Shown: in pieces, positions 29,809-38,681 of the stretch
Layout of the letters: each line of letters begins with the position of its first letter
Position numbering within the stretch: the stretch's first letter is position 1
Origin: Alloalcanivorax profundimaris
GTDB taxonomy: Bacteria > Pseudomonadota > Gammaproteobacteria > Pseudomonadales > Alcanivoracaceae
Direction: 5' to 3'
DNA: 64,000 bases
Assembly (NCBI RefSeq): GCF_015265435.1
Contig: NZ_JABJWH010000021.1
Location: forward strand, 124,001 to 188,000
Notes under the pieces: model-generated
Told to the model about the DNA's origin: nothing
What the model saw: only the letters and a program-made list of their open reading frames with translations
Database searches by the model: none
Program-made: the position numbers and the translations under genes

Positions 29809-30320
29809 CAGTCCTCCACGACGGGAATGCGGGTGTCCGGGGCTTTCAGGGTCCAGGCCCGTTCGCCGGCCGGCGTCACCAGGAGGATGTCCAGGGGCAC
29901 GCCGTTGATGAACTCCAGCAAGGGCACGTCCAGGGCCAGGAGCGCGTCCGGCTGTTGGCAACGCCAGGCGTAGCGGCCGGTGAACACCGCCGGCGGCGCC
30001 GAGACCGGCGGTGACAGGGTGGAATCCGCGTTTTGCCGGGTCACCGAACAGAGCGCCTCGGGCACCGGCTCCAGCACATTGCGGGCTTCGCTGAGGCGGC
30101 CCAGGGCGTCGCGCACCGCCAGCCTTTCCTCATCGGTGCGCGGCGCCTGCTCGAAGCCCACCACCTGGGCGGCGGGGAGGGACAGCCGCGCCACCAGGGC
30201 ATGGCCCTTGAGGGCGACCTCCAGGCTGCCGGCGGCGCGCCCGGCGTCACCCTGCTCCGCCGCGCCGACGGCGCCGGCCAGCATCAACAGCCCGGCCAAC
30301 AACAGCTCACGCATGCTCAT
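29808..30320 (-). CDS. DUF2796 (ZrgA-like) periplasmic protein
   Basis: A 170-aa exported protein with a clear signal peptide (MSMRELLLAGLLMLAGAVGA, cleavage about residue 20). The mature part starts with the family segment SLEVALKGHALVARLSLPAA, then VVGFEQAPRTDEERLAV and FTGRYAWRCQQPDALLALDV. DUF2796/ZrgA members accompany zinc uptake systems in Vibrio; this copy lacks a long His-rich loop. It overlaps the upstream cobW-type gene by 14 nt, suggesting joint action in metal homeostasis. Confidence 0.8.
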   Translation of the reverse strand: MSMRELLLAGLLMLAGAVGAAEQGDAGRAAGSLEVALKGHALVARLSLPAAQVVGFEQAPRTDEERLAVRDALGRLSEARNVLEPVPEALCSVTRQNADSTLSPPVSAPPAVFTGRYAWRCQQPDALLALDVPLLEFINGVPLDILLVTPAGERAWTLKAPDTRIPVVED

Positions 30321-31341
30321 TACCCTCCGTAGCGATCTCCAGCCGGCGCTGCCAGTCCCGCAGAAGACGTCGCGGCGCCGCCGGGTCGTCGCCAGCGGTG
30401 ATCACCACCAGCCGGCTGTCCTCGTCGCCGCCGGGCCAGGCCGGCAGCGGCGTCATCTCCAGAGGTTGCGCGCCCACCGCCTGGATCAGCAAGGGGCCGT
30501 CCAGTTTTTCGATCGCCACCAGCCCCTTGAGGCGGACCAGATCGTCGCCGGCATCGTCGCGCAGCGCGGCGACGGCGGCTTGCAGCCGCTCATAGACGAC
30601 CCGCCCGCGCCAGCGCAGCCCGGCGGGCTGCAGGGCATGTCCGCGCACCGGCGCGGCGGTGCTCGCCAGCGGCGACATCGACGTGGACACGGAAGCCATC
30701 CCGGACAGCGGCGCCAGCACCCCGGTGATCCGGCAGCGGCGGGGAAAATCCCGGTCCAGCAAGTCGGCGCCGGCGTCGGCGGCATCGATGACCTCCGCGT
30801 CCGGATTGAGCCGGGCCAGGGCGTCCGCCAGGGCCCGGCGGGCACCGGCGTCGACCCGGTCGGTCTTGGTCAGCAGCAATTGATCGGCGGCGGTGACCTG
30901 CTCCAACGCTTCCGGATAACGGGCCAACGCCGCCTCGCCGGCCACCGTGTCCACGGTGGTGAGAATGGAGCGCAGAGTGAACCGTTTGCGCAGCCAGGGG
31001 TCCTGCTCCAGCACCGATACCACGCCGAACGGATCGGCGGCGCCGGTGGTCTCCAGCAGCACCGTGGAAAATGGCGGCAGGTCACCGGCGGCCCGGGCCA
31101 TGTAAAGATTGCGCAGCGTGGTGCGCAGGGTGCCCTGCACGGCGCAGCACACACAGCCGCCGGCCAGCAGGCTGACCGGGGCGCCCACCTTGCGGGCCAG
31201 ATCCTGGTCGATGCCGATGTCGCCCAGCTCGTTGATGATGACGGCCAGGTCGCCGCGCTCGCCCAGCCAGCGGTTGAGCAGCGTGGTCTTGCCACTGCCC
31301 AGGAAGCCGGTCAGGACCACCAGGGGGGTGGGCGCGGTCAT
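30307..31341 (-). CDS. CobW/COG0523 family GTPase (metallochaperone)
   Basis: A 344-aa G3E GTPase. Walker A is VVLTGFLGSGKTTLLNRWL, the metal-binding CXCC is GGCVCCAVQGTL, Walker B-like VLLETTGAADPFGV, and the base-recognition LLTKTDRVD. The C-terminal CobW_C domain runs from about residue 240. Members deliver Zn or other metals to client enzymes. It overlaps pyrC by 4 nt and the DUF2796 gene by 14 nt. PyrC, COG0523 and DUF2796 together suggest zinc handling, dihydroorotase being a zinc enzyme. Confidence 0.92.
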   Translation of the reverse strand: MTAPTPLVVLTGFLGSGKTTLLNRWLGERGDLAVIINELGDIGIDQDLARKVGAPVSLLAGGCVCCAVQGTLRTTLRNLYMARAAGDLPPFSTVLLETTGAADPFGVVSVLEQDPWLRKRFTLRSILTTVDTVAGEAALARYPEALEQVTAADQLLLTKTDRVDAGARRALADALARLNPDAEVIDAADAGADLLDRDFPRRCRITGVLAPLSGMASVSTSMSPLASTAAPVRGHALQPAGLRWRGRVVYERLQAAVAALRDDAGDDLVRLKGLVAIEKLDGPLLIQAVGAQPLEMTPLPAWPGGDEDSRLVVITAGDDPAAPRRLLRDWQRRLEIATEGNEHA

Positions 31342-32381
31342 GGCGCCTCCCGCACCGCCCAGGGCAACGCCTGGCCGGCCATGAACGGCACCATGGCCTC
31401 GCCGGCGGCGGTGACCGTGTCCGGCACCGCCCAGTCGCGGCGCTCCAGGGTCACGGTGTCGGTGTTGCGCGGCAACCGGTAGAAATCGGCGCCGAAATGA
31501 CTGGCGAAGCCTTCCAGCTTGCCCAGGGCGCCATGGCGGTCCAGGAAACTGGCGTACAGCGGCAGCGCCGCCCGCGCCGAATAACAGCCCGCGCAACCGC
31601 AGGCGGCTTCCTTCTTGTCACGGGCATGGGGGGCGGAATCGGTGCCCAGGAAAAAGCGCGGGTGGCCGTCCAGCACGGCACGCTGAATGCGCTCCTGATG
31701 GGTGCGGCGCTTAAGCACCGGCAGACAGTAGTTGTGCGGCCGCACGCCGCCCACCAGAAGATCATTGCGGTTCATCAGCAGATGCTGCGGCGTGACGGTG
31801 GCGGCGGTGAGCTCGCCGGACTCGCGCACGAAGTCCACCGCTTCGCCGGTGGTGACGTGCTCGAACACGATGCGCAGCTTGGGAAAGCGCTCGCGGATGT
31901 CGCCCAGGTAGCGGTCGATGAACACCCGCTCCCGGTCGAAGATGTCGATTTCCGGTTCGGTGACCTCGCCGTGCACCAGCAGCGGCACGTCGTGCTTTTC
32001 CATGGCCTCGTAGAGATGGCCGATGCGGCCCGGGTCGCTGACGCCGCTGTCGGAATTGGTGGTGGCGCCGGCGGGGTACAGCTTGAAGGCGTGCACGAAA
32101 TCGCTTTGCGCGGCGCGGGCCACTTCTTCCACCGGGGTGGCGTCGGTCAGATAAAGCACCATCAGCGGGTCGAAACCGCTGCCCTCGGGAACGCGCGCCT
32201 GGATCCGTTCCCGGTAGGCGGCGGCCAGGGCCACGGTGGTCACCGGCGGCGTCAGGTTGGGCATGACAATGGCGCGACGGAAGACCCGGGCGGTGGCCGG
32301 CACGGTTTCCGCGAGCATTTCGCCGTCGCGGAAGTGCAGGTGCCAGTCGTCGGGTCGGGTGATCGTCAGGGTGTCGGTCAT
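31338..32381 (-). CDS. pyrC: dihydroorotase (E. coli-type class II)
   Basis: A 347-aa zinc amidohydrolase of pyrimidine synthesis (carbamoyl-aspartate to dihydroorotate). RPDDWHLHFRDGEML supplies the first metal-binding His pair, HAFKLYPAGATTNSDSGV the carboxylated lysine, PLLVHGEVTE and VFEHVTTGEAVDF later His ligands, and FLGTDSAPHARDKK the catalytic Asp. Length and motifs match E. coli PyrC, not the long PyrX type. The first gene of a five-gene leftward unit. I searched the upstream 100 nt for a Zur-type palindrome and found none. Confidence 0.96.
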   Translation of the reverse strand: MTDTLTITRPDDWHLHFRDGEMLAETVPATARVFRRAIVMPNLTPPVTTVALAAAYRERIQARVPEGSGFDPLMVLYLTDATPVEEVARAAQSDFVHAFKLYPAGATTNSDSGVSDPGRIGHLYEAMEKHDVPLLVHGEVTEPEIDIFDRERVFIDRYLGDIRERFPKLRIVFEHVTTGEAVDFVRESGELTAATVTPQHLLMNRNDLLVGGVRPHNYCLPVLKRRTHQERIQRAVLDGHPRFFLGTDSAPHARDKKEAACGCAGCYSARAALPLYASFLDRHGALGKLEGFASHFGADFYRLPRNTDTVTLERRDWAVPDTVTAAGEAMVPFMAGQALPWAVREAP

Positions 32382-32560
32382 GTCTGCTGTCCTGTCGGCC
32401 GGTGAAAGACGCTCATGATACGCAAAATTGTCGGCTCTCCACAGTTGGCGTGCGACCAAGCGCACCCTTTGGCGCACTGCTTTTGAAGTCCATGACCCGC
32501 CCGCCTAGGCTTACCGCGCTTTTACCGAGGGCGTTGTTGTCCAGGCTTTTTTACCGGTGC

Positions 32561-32584
32561 TGATCACGGCGTCCGCCGCGATCA
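32561..32584. promoter_or_regulatory. 24-bp near-perfect dyad in the pyrC/32692 gap
   Basis: TGATCACGGCG and CGCCGCGATCA are inverted repeats matching at 10 of 11 positions around TC. It lies 108 nt before the plus-strand start at 32692, in a 310-bp divergent intergenic region. Two copies of CTTTT(TT)ACCG occur just upstream (32518-32526, 32547-32555). The rest of the gap has no recognisable feature. It may be an operator. Confidence 0.4.
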
Positions 32585-32691
32585 AACCGTGAGCCGGCGA
32601 TGAGTAAGACTCAGAAATTCCTATGATAATCTGAACCAGTCGATGGTATTACACGGCCCGGCATGTTTGAGGCCGTGAGCAAGGGGGAGAC

Positions 32692-33270
32692 ATGGCGCGC
32701 ACCGGGGAACAGGCTTCCACGCCGGGACACCTGGTCTGGCAACTGGATCATTTCGAGAACCACCGGCGCGCGATCCGCTTCGTGCGGCAGTTCCAGGACA
32801 CCCTGTGCGTGTTCAGCGCCCCGGTGGGTCAGCTCTACACCAATTACGAGATCGCGGTGCCCGAGGGCCAGGACCGGTCACTGATCATCCTGCCCAATCC
32901 TTACGCCTACCACGACACCTTCAACGGCCTGCCGGAGGACAGCGCGCGCGCCACCGGCATCACCATCATTCCCGGCGAGCTGGCCGGTGGCAGCGGGCTG
33001 CACATGCTGATCCCGCTGCGCGGCAAGACCGGCCGCACGGTGCGCCGGGTGCCCCTGGCGACCGGGCTGAGGGCCCTGATCCGCCAGGAAAACACCGCCC
33101 GGCCGTTTCTGCCGGTGATCACCAAGGGCGACCTGCGCGCCTTCGACAAGGACAACCCCAGCCTGCACCTGCACCGGCTGGTGCCGGACCGTCTGAGCAA
33201 CAGCTCGGCCATGGAGATCAACGGCATCCGCCGAGCGATCCGCGATCGCCTAGCGGTTTACCTGGACTAG
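32692..33270 (+). CDS. unrecognised conserved protein, 192 aa
   Basis: I do not recognise a domain. The protein is cytoplasmic-looking (no signal peptide or membrane segment), with HLVWQLDHFENHRRAIRFVR, LPNPYAYHDTFNGLPEDSAR, a Gly-rich stretch GELAGGSGLHMLIPLRGKTG and a basic C-terminus (MEINGIRRAIRDRLAVYLD). ATG follows GGGGGAG with 5-nt spacing, an excellent ribosome site, so it is real. It is monocistronic, divergent from pyrC and convergent with the thiolase gene. Confidence 0.75.
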   Translation: MARTGEQASTPGHLVWQLDHFENHRRAIRFVRQFQDTLCVFSAPVGQLYTNYEIAVPEGQDRSLIILPNPYAYHDTFNGLPEDSARATGITIIPGELAGGSGLHMLIPLRGKTGRTVRRVPLATGLRALIRQENTARPFLPVITKGDLRAFDKDNPSLHLHRLVPDRLSNSSAMEINGIRRAIRDRLAVYLD

Positions 33271-33283
33271 TTGGCGCGGGCAC

Positions 33284-34462
33284 CTAGCGCTCCACCGCCA
33301 GGGCCACGCCCTGACCGCCGCCGATGCACAGGGTGGCGAGGCCTTTTTTCACGTCCCGGCGCCGCATTTCGTGCAGCAGGGTCACCAGCACCCGGCAGCC
33401 GGAGGCGCCGATGGGATGGCCCAGGGCGATGGCGCCGCCGTTCACGTTGACCTTGGCCGGGTCCCACTCCAGGTCCTTGCCCACCGCCAGGGACTGGGCG
33501 GCGAAGGCTTCGTTGGCTTCGATCAGGTCCACCTGATCCAGGCTCCAGCCGGCGCGCTCCAGGCAGCGGCGGGTGGCGGACACCGGACCGATGCCCATGA
33601 TCGCCGGGTCCACGCCGGCGCTGGCCTGGCCGGCCAGGCGCGCCAGGATCGGCAGGCCCAGTTGCTTGGCGCGGGCTTCGCTCATCAGCATCACCGCGGC
33701 GGCGCCATCGTTGAGCGCGGAGGCGTTGCCGGCGGTCACCGTGCCGTCCTTCTTGAAGGCCGGGCGCAGGCCGCCCAGGGAGTCGGCGGTGGTGTCGGCG
33801 CGGGGTTGTTCGTCGGTGTCGACGATTTTCGGCTCGCCCTTGCGCTGGGGCACCTCCACCGGGGTGATCTCATCCTTGAAGCGGCCGGACTCGATGGCCT
33901 CGGCGGCCTTGCGGTGGGAGGCGGCGGCGAACTCGTCCTGCTGCTCCCGGGTAAGACCATACTTCTCCGCCAGGTTCTCGGCGGTGATGCCCATGTGGTA
34001 GTCGTTGAAGGCGTCCCACAGACCGTCCTGGATCATCGAGTCCACCAGGCTGGCGTGGCCCATGCGCAGGCCGGTGCGCGCCTTGGGCAGCACATAGGGC
34101 GCCAGGCTCATGCTCTCCTGGCCGCCGGCGATCACCACCTCGGCTTCGCCGCAACGGATCGCCTGGCTGCCCAGGTGCACCGCCTTGAGGCCGGAACCGC
34201 ACACCTTGTTGATGGTCAGGGCCGGCACTTCCTGGGGCAGGCCGGACTGGATGCTGGTCTGGCGGGCGGTGTTCTGGCCGGCGCCGGCGGTGAGCACCTG
34301 GCCCAGGATCACCTCGCTCACGGCACCGGGCTCCACGCCGGTGTCCGCCAGCAGCCGGCGCACCACGGTCTCGCCCAGCTTGGTGGCGGGCAGGTCCGCC
34401 AGCCCGCCCTGAAAGCGGCCGATGGCGGTACGGGTAGCGGCGACAATGACCACGTCTTGCAT
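33284..34462 (-). CDS. acetyl-CoA C-acetyltransferase (thiolase)
   Basis: A 392-aa type II thiolase that condenses two acetyl-CoA to acetoacetyl-CoA (or degrades it). Motifs: the acyl-cysteine in [19 protein letters not shown] (Cys about 89), [20 protein letters not shown] with the catalytic His, and [14 protein letters not shown] near the C-terminus with the second Cys. Likely works in fatty acid/ketone metabolism or polyhydroxybutyrate supply; no phaB or phaC is in the window. Leftward, 119 nt after the acyl-CoA ligase gene, so possibly co-transcribed with it. Confidence 0.95.
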   Translation of the reverse strand: MQDVVIVAATRTAIGRFQGGLADLPATKLGETVVRRLLADTGVEPGAVSEVILGQVLTAGAGQNTARQTSIQSGLPQEVPALTINKVCGSGLKAVHLGSQAIRCGEAEVVIAGGQESMSLAPYVLPKARTGLRMGHASLVDSMIQDGLWDAFNDYHMGITAENLAEKYGLTREQQDEFAAASHRKAAEAIESGRFKDEITPVEVPQRKGEPKIVDTDEQPRADTTADSLGGLRPAFKKDGTVTAGNASALNDGAAAVMLMSEARAKQLGLPILARLAGQASAGVDPAIMGIGPVSATRRCLERAGWSLDQVDLIEANEAFAAQSLAVGKDLEWDPAKVNVNGGAIALGHPIGASGCRVLVTLLHEMRRRDVKKGLATLCIGGGQGVALAVER

Positions 34463-34581
34463 GGGATTCTCCCTCGTTCAAACGACAACAGGATTCAGCG
34501 AAAGGCGGCCATTTTAGGCGCTAACCGGCCGGCAAGCGACCACCCCGGCGCGGATAGGTCCACGCCGGGCGGTGGCCGGCG

Positions 34582-36204
34582 TTACAGGGCGCGGGCCCGA
34601 TCTCGCAGCACGTACTTCTGGATCTTGCCGGTGGAGGTTTTCGGCAGCTCGCCGAACACCACGGTCTTGGGCACCTTGAAGCCGGCCAGGTGCTCCCGGC
34701 AGAAGCCGATCACGTCCTGCTCGGACAAACCATCGCGGCCGGCTTTGAGCGAGATGAAAGCGCAGGGCGTTTCGCCCCATTTGTCGTCCGGGCGAGCCAC
34801 CACGGCCGCCTCCATCACGTCGCCGTGGCGATAGAGCACGTTCTCCACCTCGATGGTGGAAATGTTCTCGCCACCGGAGATGATGATGTCCTTAAGCCGG
34901 TCCTTGATGTCCACGTAGCCGTCCGGGTGCCAGACCGCCAGGTCGCCGGTATGAAACCAGCCCCCCTGGAAGGATTCCCGGGTGGCCTTCTCATTCTTCA
35001 GGTAGCCCTTCATCACCGTATTGCCGCGCATGAAGATCTCACCGATGGTTTCGCCGTCCCGGGGCACCGGTTCCAGGGTCTCCGGATCGGCCACCATCAC
35101 CCCTTCCAGGGTCGGGTAACGCACCCCCTGGCGGGATTTGATGGCGGCGCGCTCCTCCAGGGGCAACTCGTCCCAGTGCCCGTGCCAGGCGCACACGGTC
35201 ACCGGCCCGTACACCTCGGTGAGGCCGTACACATGGGTGACGCGAATGCCCATTTCCTCCACCGCGCCGATCACCTTGGCCGGCGGCGCGGCGCCGGCGG
35301 TCATGGCGTTGACCGGATGATCGATGGCCGCCTTGGCCTCGTCGGGCATGTTGATCAGGGCGTTGAGCACCACCGGCGCGCCGCACAGATGGCTCACCTG
35401 GTGCTGGCGAATCAGGGTCAGGATGCGTTGCGGGTCCACCCGGCGCAGGCACACGTGCACGCCGGCCTGGGCGGTGATCGTCCAGGGGTAGCACCAGCCG
35501 TTGCAGTGGAACATGGGCAGGGTCCACAGATACACCGGATGCAGGCCCATGGACCAGGTGGCCTGGTTGCCCAGGGAATTCAGGTAGGCACCGCGATGGT
35601 GGTAGACCACGCCCTTGGGATCGCCGGTGGTGCCGGAGGTGTAATTGAGGGAGATGGCGTTCCACTCGTCGTCCGGCCAGTGCCAGTCGAACGCCGGGTC
35701 GCCCTCGGCGAGGAAGGCTTCATAGTCCAGGTCGCTGACCGGCTCGCCCTCGCCGTACTCCGGGTCGTCCACGTCGATCACCAGCGGCGGCGTGTCCAGC
35801 CGCGCCAGGGCGTCACCGATCACGGCGTGGAATTCCCGGTCCACGATCAGCGCCCGGGCCTCGCCATGCTCCAGCATGTAGGCGATGGCGTCGGCGTCCA
35901 GGCGCACGTTCAGGGTGTTGAGCACGGCGCCGATCATGGGCACGCCGAAGTGGGCCTCCAGCATGGCCGGGATGTTGGGCAGCATGACGGCCACGGTGTC
36001 GCCCTTGCCGAGGCCACGGCCGGCCAGGGCCGAGGCCAGACTCCGACAACGCCGGTAGGTCTCCCGCCAGGTGCGGCGGATGTCGCCGTGAATCACCGCC
36101 GGGTAGTCCGGGTACACCGAGGCGGTGCGCTCGATGAAGCTGAGGGGGGTCAGGGGAACGTGGTTGACCTCGGTGGGCGCCAGGCCCTGCTCATAGATGG
36201 ACAT
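34582..36204 (-). CDS. acyl-CoA synthetase (AMP-forming)
   Basis: A 540-aa ANL-superfamily ligase that activates a fatty acid with ATP and CoA. The P-loop is LNYTSGTTGDPKGVVYHHRG, followed by HVYGLTEVYGPVTVCAW (A5 motif), GWFHTGDLAVWHPDGYVDI and RLKDIIISGGENISTIEVEN (A8), and the lysine end KTSTGKIQKYVLRDRAR (A10). The opening PLTPLSFIERTASVYPDYPAV resembles medium/short-chain or methylmercaptopropionate-CoA ligases, so the chain length is open. I chose the ATG at 36204; the longer frame upstream crosses AT-rich promoter sequence. Confidence 0.93.
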   Translation of the reverse strand: MSIYEQGLAPTEVNHVPLTPLSFIERTASVYPDYPAVIHGDIRRTWRETYRRCRSLASALAGRGLGKGDTVAVMLPNIPAMLEAHFGVPMIGAVLNTLNVRLDADAIAYMLEHGEARALIVDREFHAVIGDALARLDTPPLVIDVDDPEYGEGEPVSDLDYEAFLAEGDPAFDWHWPDDEWNAISLNYTSGTTGDPKGVVYHHRGAYLNSLGNQATWSMGLHPVYLWTLPMFHCNGWCYPWTITAQAGVHVCLRRVDPQRILTLIRQHQVSHLCGAPVVLNALINMPDEAKAAIDHPVNAMTAGAAPPAKVIGAVEEMGIRVTHVYGLTEVYGPVTVCAWHGHWDELPLEERAAIKSRQGVRYPTLEGVMVADPETLEPVPRDGETIGEIFMRGNTVMKGYLKNEKATRESFQGGWFHTGDLAVWHPDGYVDIKDRLKDIIISGGENISTIEVENVLYRHGDVMEAAVVARPDDKWGETPCAFISLKAGRDGLSEQDVIGFCREHLAGFKVPKTVVFGELPKTSTGKIQKYVLRDRARAL

Positions 36205-36323
36205 AACGATGGTCCCGTGGTTGTTCGCGGTATTATTCGGGTAGAGTCCCGGTATTGGCCCAGGACTCCGGGGCACATTTATAGACCAAACAGAATAAAT
36301 ATGGAAATTAAACCAGAGTCTTA

Positions 36324-36337
36324 TAGTAATTATACTA
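36324..36337. promoter_or_regulatory. AT-rich dyad before the PAS kinase gene
   Basis: TAGTA-ATTA-TACTA lies in the most A/T-rich stretch between the divergent acyl-CoA ligase and kinase genes (155-bp gap). The kinase ATG at 36360 has GAGGGA 6 nt upstream. It could be a promoter or operator serving either side. Confidence 0.35.
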
Positions 36338-36359
36338 GCACCTGCTCCGAGGGACACCG

Positions 36360-37856
36360 ATGACCCGGGATGCCGCCCTCCCGCTCCTGGAACATGACCC
36401 GCAACCGGCGGCCCTGCTGGATGCCGAGGGCCGCCCCCTGGACGGCAACCGGGCCCTGAGCGCGCTGCTGGAGGCGCACCGGGCGGACACCGCCGCCTGC
36501 CTGCCCGCCAACCACGCCGCCCTGGCCGGCGCCTGCCTGGCCCAGGGCCGGGCCATCGTCGAGGTGGAGGCGCGCCTGGGCGACCGCATCCTGCTGTGGA
36601 CCTTTATCCCGGTGCCCGACCGGGCCCGGGTGCTGGCCCGGGGCCGGGACGCCACCGATCAGCTGCGCAACGAAAAGGCCGCCCACCGGGCCCGCCGCCT
36701 GTACCGGCTGATCACCGAAAACACCACCGACCTGATCTCCCGGCACACCCCCAGCGGCGTTTTTCTGGACGCCTCCCCGGCGTCCTGGGGCCTGCTCGGT
36801 TACTGGCCGGAGGAATTGCGCGGCCGCGCCGCCCTGGACCTGTTCCACGACCAGGACCGGGACCGGCTGCGCCAGGAGGCCGCCGCCGCCCTGGAAGACA
36901 AGGGCTACCACACCATGACCTACCGCATCCGCCATCGGCGTGGTCATTACCTGTGGTTCGAAACCGCCAGCCACGCCATCCGCGAAACCTACACCGGCGC
37001 CGTGGTGGAAGTGGTCAGCGTGACCCGGGACATCACCGCGCGGGTCCAGGCGGAGGAAAACCGCCGCCGTCTGGCCGAGGTGGTGGAGGCCCAGCAGCGC
37101 CGCCACCAGGACGAGCTGGCGCGCAGCAGCCGGCTGATCGCCATGGGCGAGCTGGCCTCCGGCATCGCCCATGAAATCAACCAGCCGCTGGCGGCGATCC
37201 GCAACTACGCCGCCGCCAGCCAGCGGCATCTGAGCACCTACCAGGCGGCGCGGGACCAGGACCCCGGCCAGGACCCCGACCTGGACAAGGTGGCCCGGGG
37301 CCTGGACCGGGTGGGCGAGCACGCCCACCACGCCTCGGAGGTGATACGCCGGCTGCGCGCCTTCCTGCGCAAGGGCCAGCGACGCCTGGAACCCCTCGAC
37401 GTCAACGCCGTGGCCCGCCAGGCCATCCGCCTGTGCGCCTGGGAAGCGGAGGGCCACCGTATTACCATCGACGAGCGTTTCGCGGTGGACCCGCCATCGC
37501 TGCAGGCGGACCGCATCCTGCTCGAACAGGTGCTGGTGAACCTGCTGCGCAACGCCCTGGACGCCAACCGGGAACGCCACGGCGATCGCGGCTCGGCGGT
37601 CACCGTGGAAACCGCCCTGGAGGACGACGGCCTGGCGATCCGCGTCCTCGACCAGGGCCCCGGCGCCGACCCGGACACCCTGGAGCGCCTGTTCACGCCC
37701 TTCTACACCAGCAAACCCGACGGCCTGGGCCTGGGGCTGCCGATGAGCCGCTCGGTGATTGAAAGCCTGGGCGGCGAACTGAACGCCCGCCCCCAGGAAC
37801 AGGGGTTGGAAATGTACTGCCGGCTGCTGCTGGCCCGCCGCGAGGAGAACCGATGA
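36360..37856 (+). CDS. PAS-domain sensor histidine kinase (FixL/TodS-like)
   Basis: A 498-aa soluble kinase without membrane segments. The first 100 residues form a weak PAS-like region; a clearer PAS with PAC end follows (about 110-230: LITENTTDLISRHTPSGVFL, YRIRHRRGHYLWFETASHAI, VEVVSVTRDITARV). A short coiled coil leads to the phospho-acceptor MGELASGIAHEINQPLAAIR (His271). The ATPase domain has the N-box NLLRNALDANRERH, DQGPGAD, FTPFYTSKPDGLGLGLP and SLGG. The pairing with a FixJ-type regulator overlapping by 4 nt suggests sensing of a small molecule or redox signal; no haem-ligand PAS is evident. Confidence 0.93.
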   Translation: MTRDAALPLLEHDPQPAALLDAEGRPLDGNRALSALLEAHRADTAACLPANHAALAGACLAQGRAIVEVEARLGDRILLWTFIPVPDRARVLARGRDATDQLRNEKAAHRARRLYRLITENTTDLISRHTPSGVFLDASPASWGLLGYWPEELRGRAALDLFHDQDRDRLRQEAAAALEDKGYHTMTYRIRHRRGHYLWFETASHAIRETYTGAVVEVVSVTRDITARVQAEENRRRLAEVVEAQQRRHQDELARSSRLIAMGELASGIAHEINQPLAAIRNYAAASQRHLSTYQAARDQDPGQDPDLDKVARGLDRVGEHAHHASEVIRRLRAFLRKGQRRLEPLDVNAVARQAIRLCAWEAEGHRITIDERFAVDPPSLQADRILLEQVLVNLLRNALDANRERHGDRGSAVTVETALEDDGLAIRVLDQGPGADPDTLERLFTPFYTSKPDGLGLGLPMSRSVIESLGGELNARPQEQGLEMYCRLLLARREENR

Positions 37857-38515
37857 GCGCCGCCGAACAACTCGTCTATGTGGTGGACGACGACGCCGGG
37901 ATGCTGGAATCCACCGTCTGGCTGCTGGAGTCGGTGGGCCTGACGGCGCGCCCGTTCACCAATGGCGCCGACTTCCTGGCGGCCTGCGCCCCGGAGGATC
38001 ACGCCTGCGTGCTGCTGGACGTGCGCATGCCCACCATGGGCGGCCTCCAGGTTCAGCAGGCCATGAAGGAGCGGGGCCTGGAACACCCGATCATCTTCGT
38101 CAGCGGCCACGCCGACGTGCCCATCGTGGTGCGCGCCTTCAAGGCCGGCGCCGTGGATTTCATCGAAAAGCCCTACAACGAGCAGTTGCTGCTGGACAGC
38201 GTGCAACAGGCCCTGGACCGGGAGCGCCGGGCCCAGGGCCACGGCGCCGACCGGCGGGCGGTGGACGAGCGGCTGGCCCGGCTCACCCCCCGGGAGCGGG
38301 ACGTGCTGCTGCCCCTGGTCAAGGGCTACACCAACCGGGAGATCGCCGCCCAGTTGAACGTCAGCGTGAAAACCGTGGATCTGTACCGCTCAAGGGTGAT
38401 GAAACGCATGGGCGCCGGGCGCCTGCCGGATCTGGTGGGGATGGCGATCGCCGCCGGGCTGGTGCGCCCGCTGCGGCTGCGGGAAGGGGATCAGGCGCCG
38501 GAAGCCGGCGCCTGA
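37853..38515 (+). CDS. FixJ-type response regulator
   Basis: A 220-aa two-domain regulator. The receiver has VYVVDDDAGMLES, the phosphorylated aspartate in CVLLDVRMPTMGG (Asp56), IIFVSGHADVPIVVRAFKAG and FIEKPYNEQLLLDS. The LuxR-type helix-turn-helix is LTPRERDVLLPLVKGYTNREIAAQLNVS and KTVDLYRSRVMKRMG (given in separate pieces). The closest architecture is FixJ/TodT. It is coupled by a 4-nt overlap to the kinase and converges on cydX. The divergent acyl-CoA ligase is the obvious candidate target. Confidence 0.95.
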   Translation: MSAAEQLVYVVDDDAGMLESTVWLLESVGLTARPFTNGADFLAACAPEDHACVLLDVRMPTMGGLQVQQAMKERGLEHPIIFVSGHADVPIVVRAFKAGAVDFIEKPYNEQLLLDSVQQALDRERRAQGHGADRRAVDERLARLTPRERDVLLPLVKGYTNREIAAQLNVSVKTVDLYRSRVMKRMGAGRLPDLVGMAIAAGLVRPLRLREGDQAPEAGA

Positions 38516-38537
38516 TCGAAGGCGGATCGGGCCGGGG

Positions 38538-38669
38538 TCAGTTCCCCTGCCCGTCCCGTTTGGCCTTCTCGGCCTGCTCGGTCACTTCATGCAGCTCGAA
38601 CCACATGGCGTTGAGAATGGCGAAGGTGCAGGCCAGACCGACACCCAGAATCCAGGCGAAATACCACAT
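38538..38669 (-). CDS. cydX: cytochrome bd oxidase small subunit CydX
   Basis: A 43-aa one-helix protein: MWYFAWILGVGLACTFAILN followed by AMWFEL and a charged tail ending DGQGN. The MWYFxWxLG start and WxE element are diagnostic of CydX (YbgT), which stabilises the haems of the bd oxidase. GAGGAGA precedes the ATG with 7-nt spacing. It is 12 nt after the cydB stop codon, giving the canonical order cydA-cydB-cydX. Confidence 0.96.
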   Translation of the reverse strand: MWYFAWILGVGLACTFAILNAMWFELHEVTEQAEKAKRDGQGN

Positions 38670-38681
38670 TGTCGGTTCTCC

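Noticed and set aside
32382-32480. Zur box upstream of pyrC
   Set aside because: No TGTTATA-type palindrome is visible.
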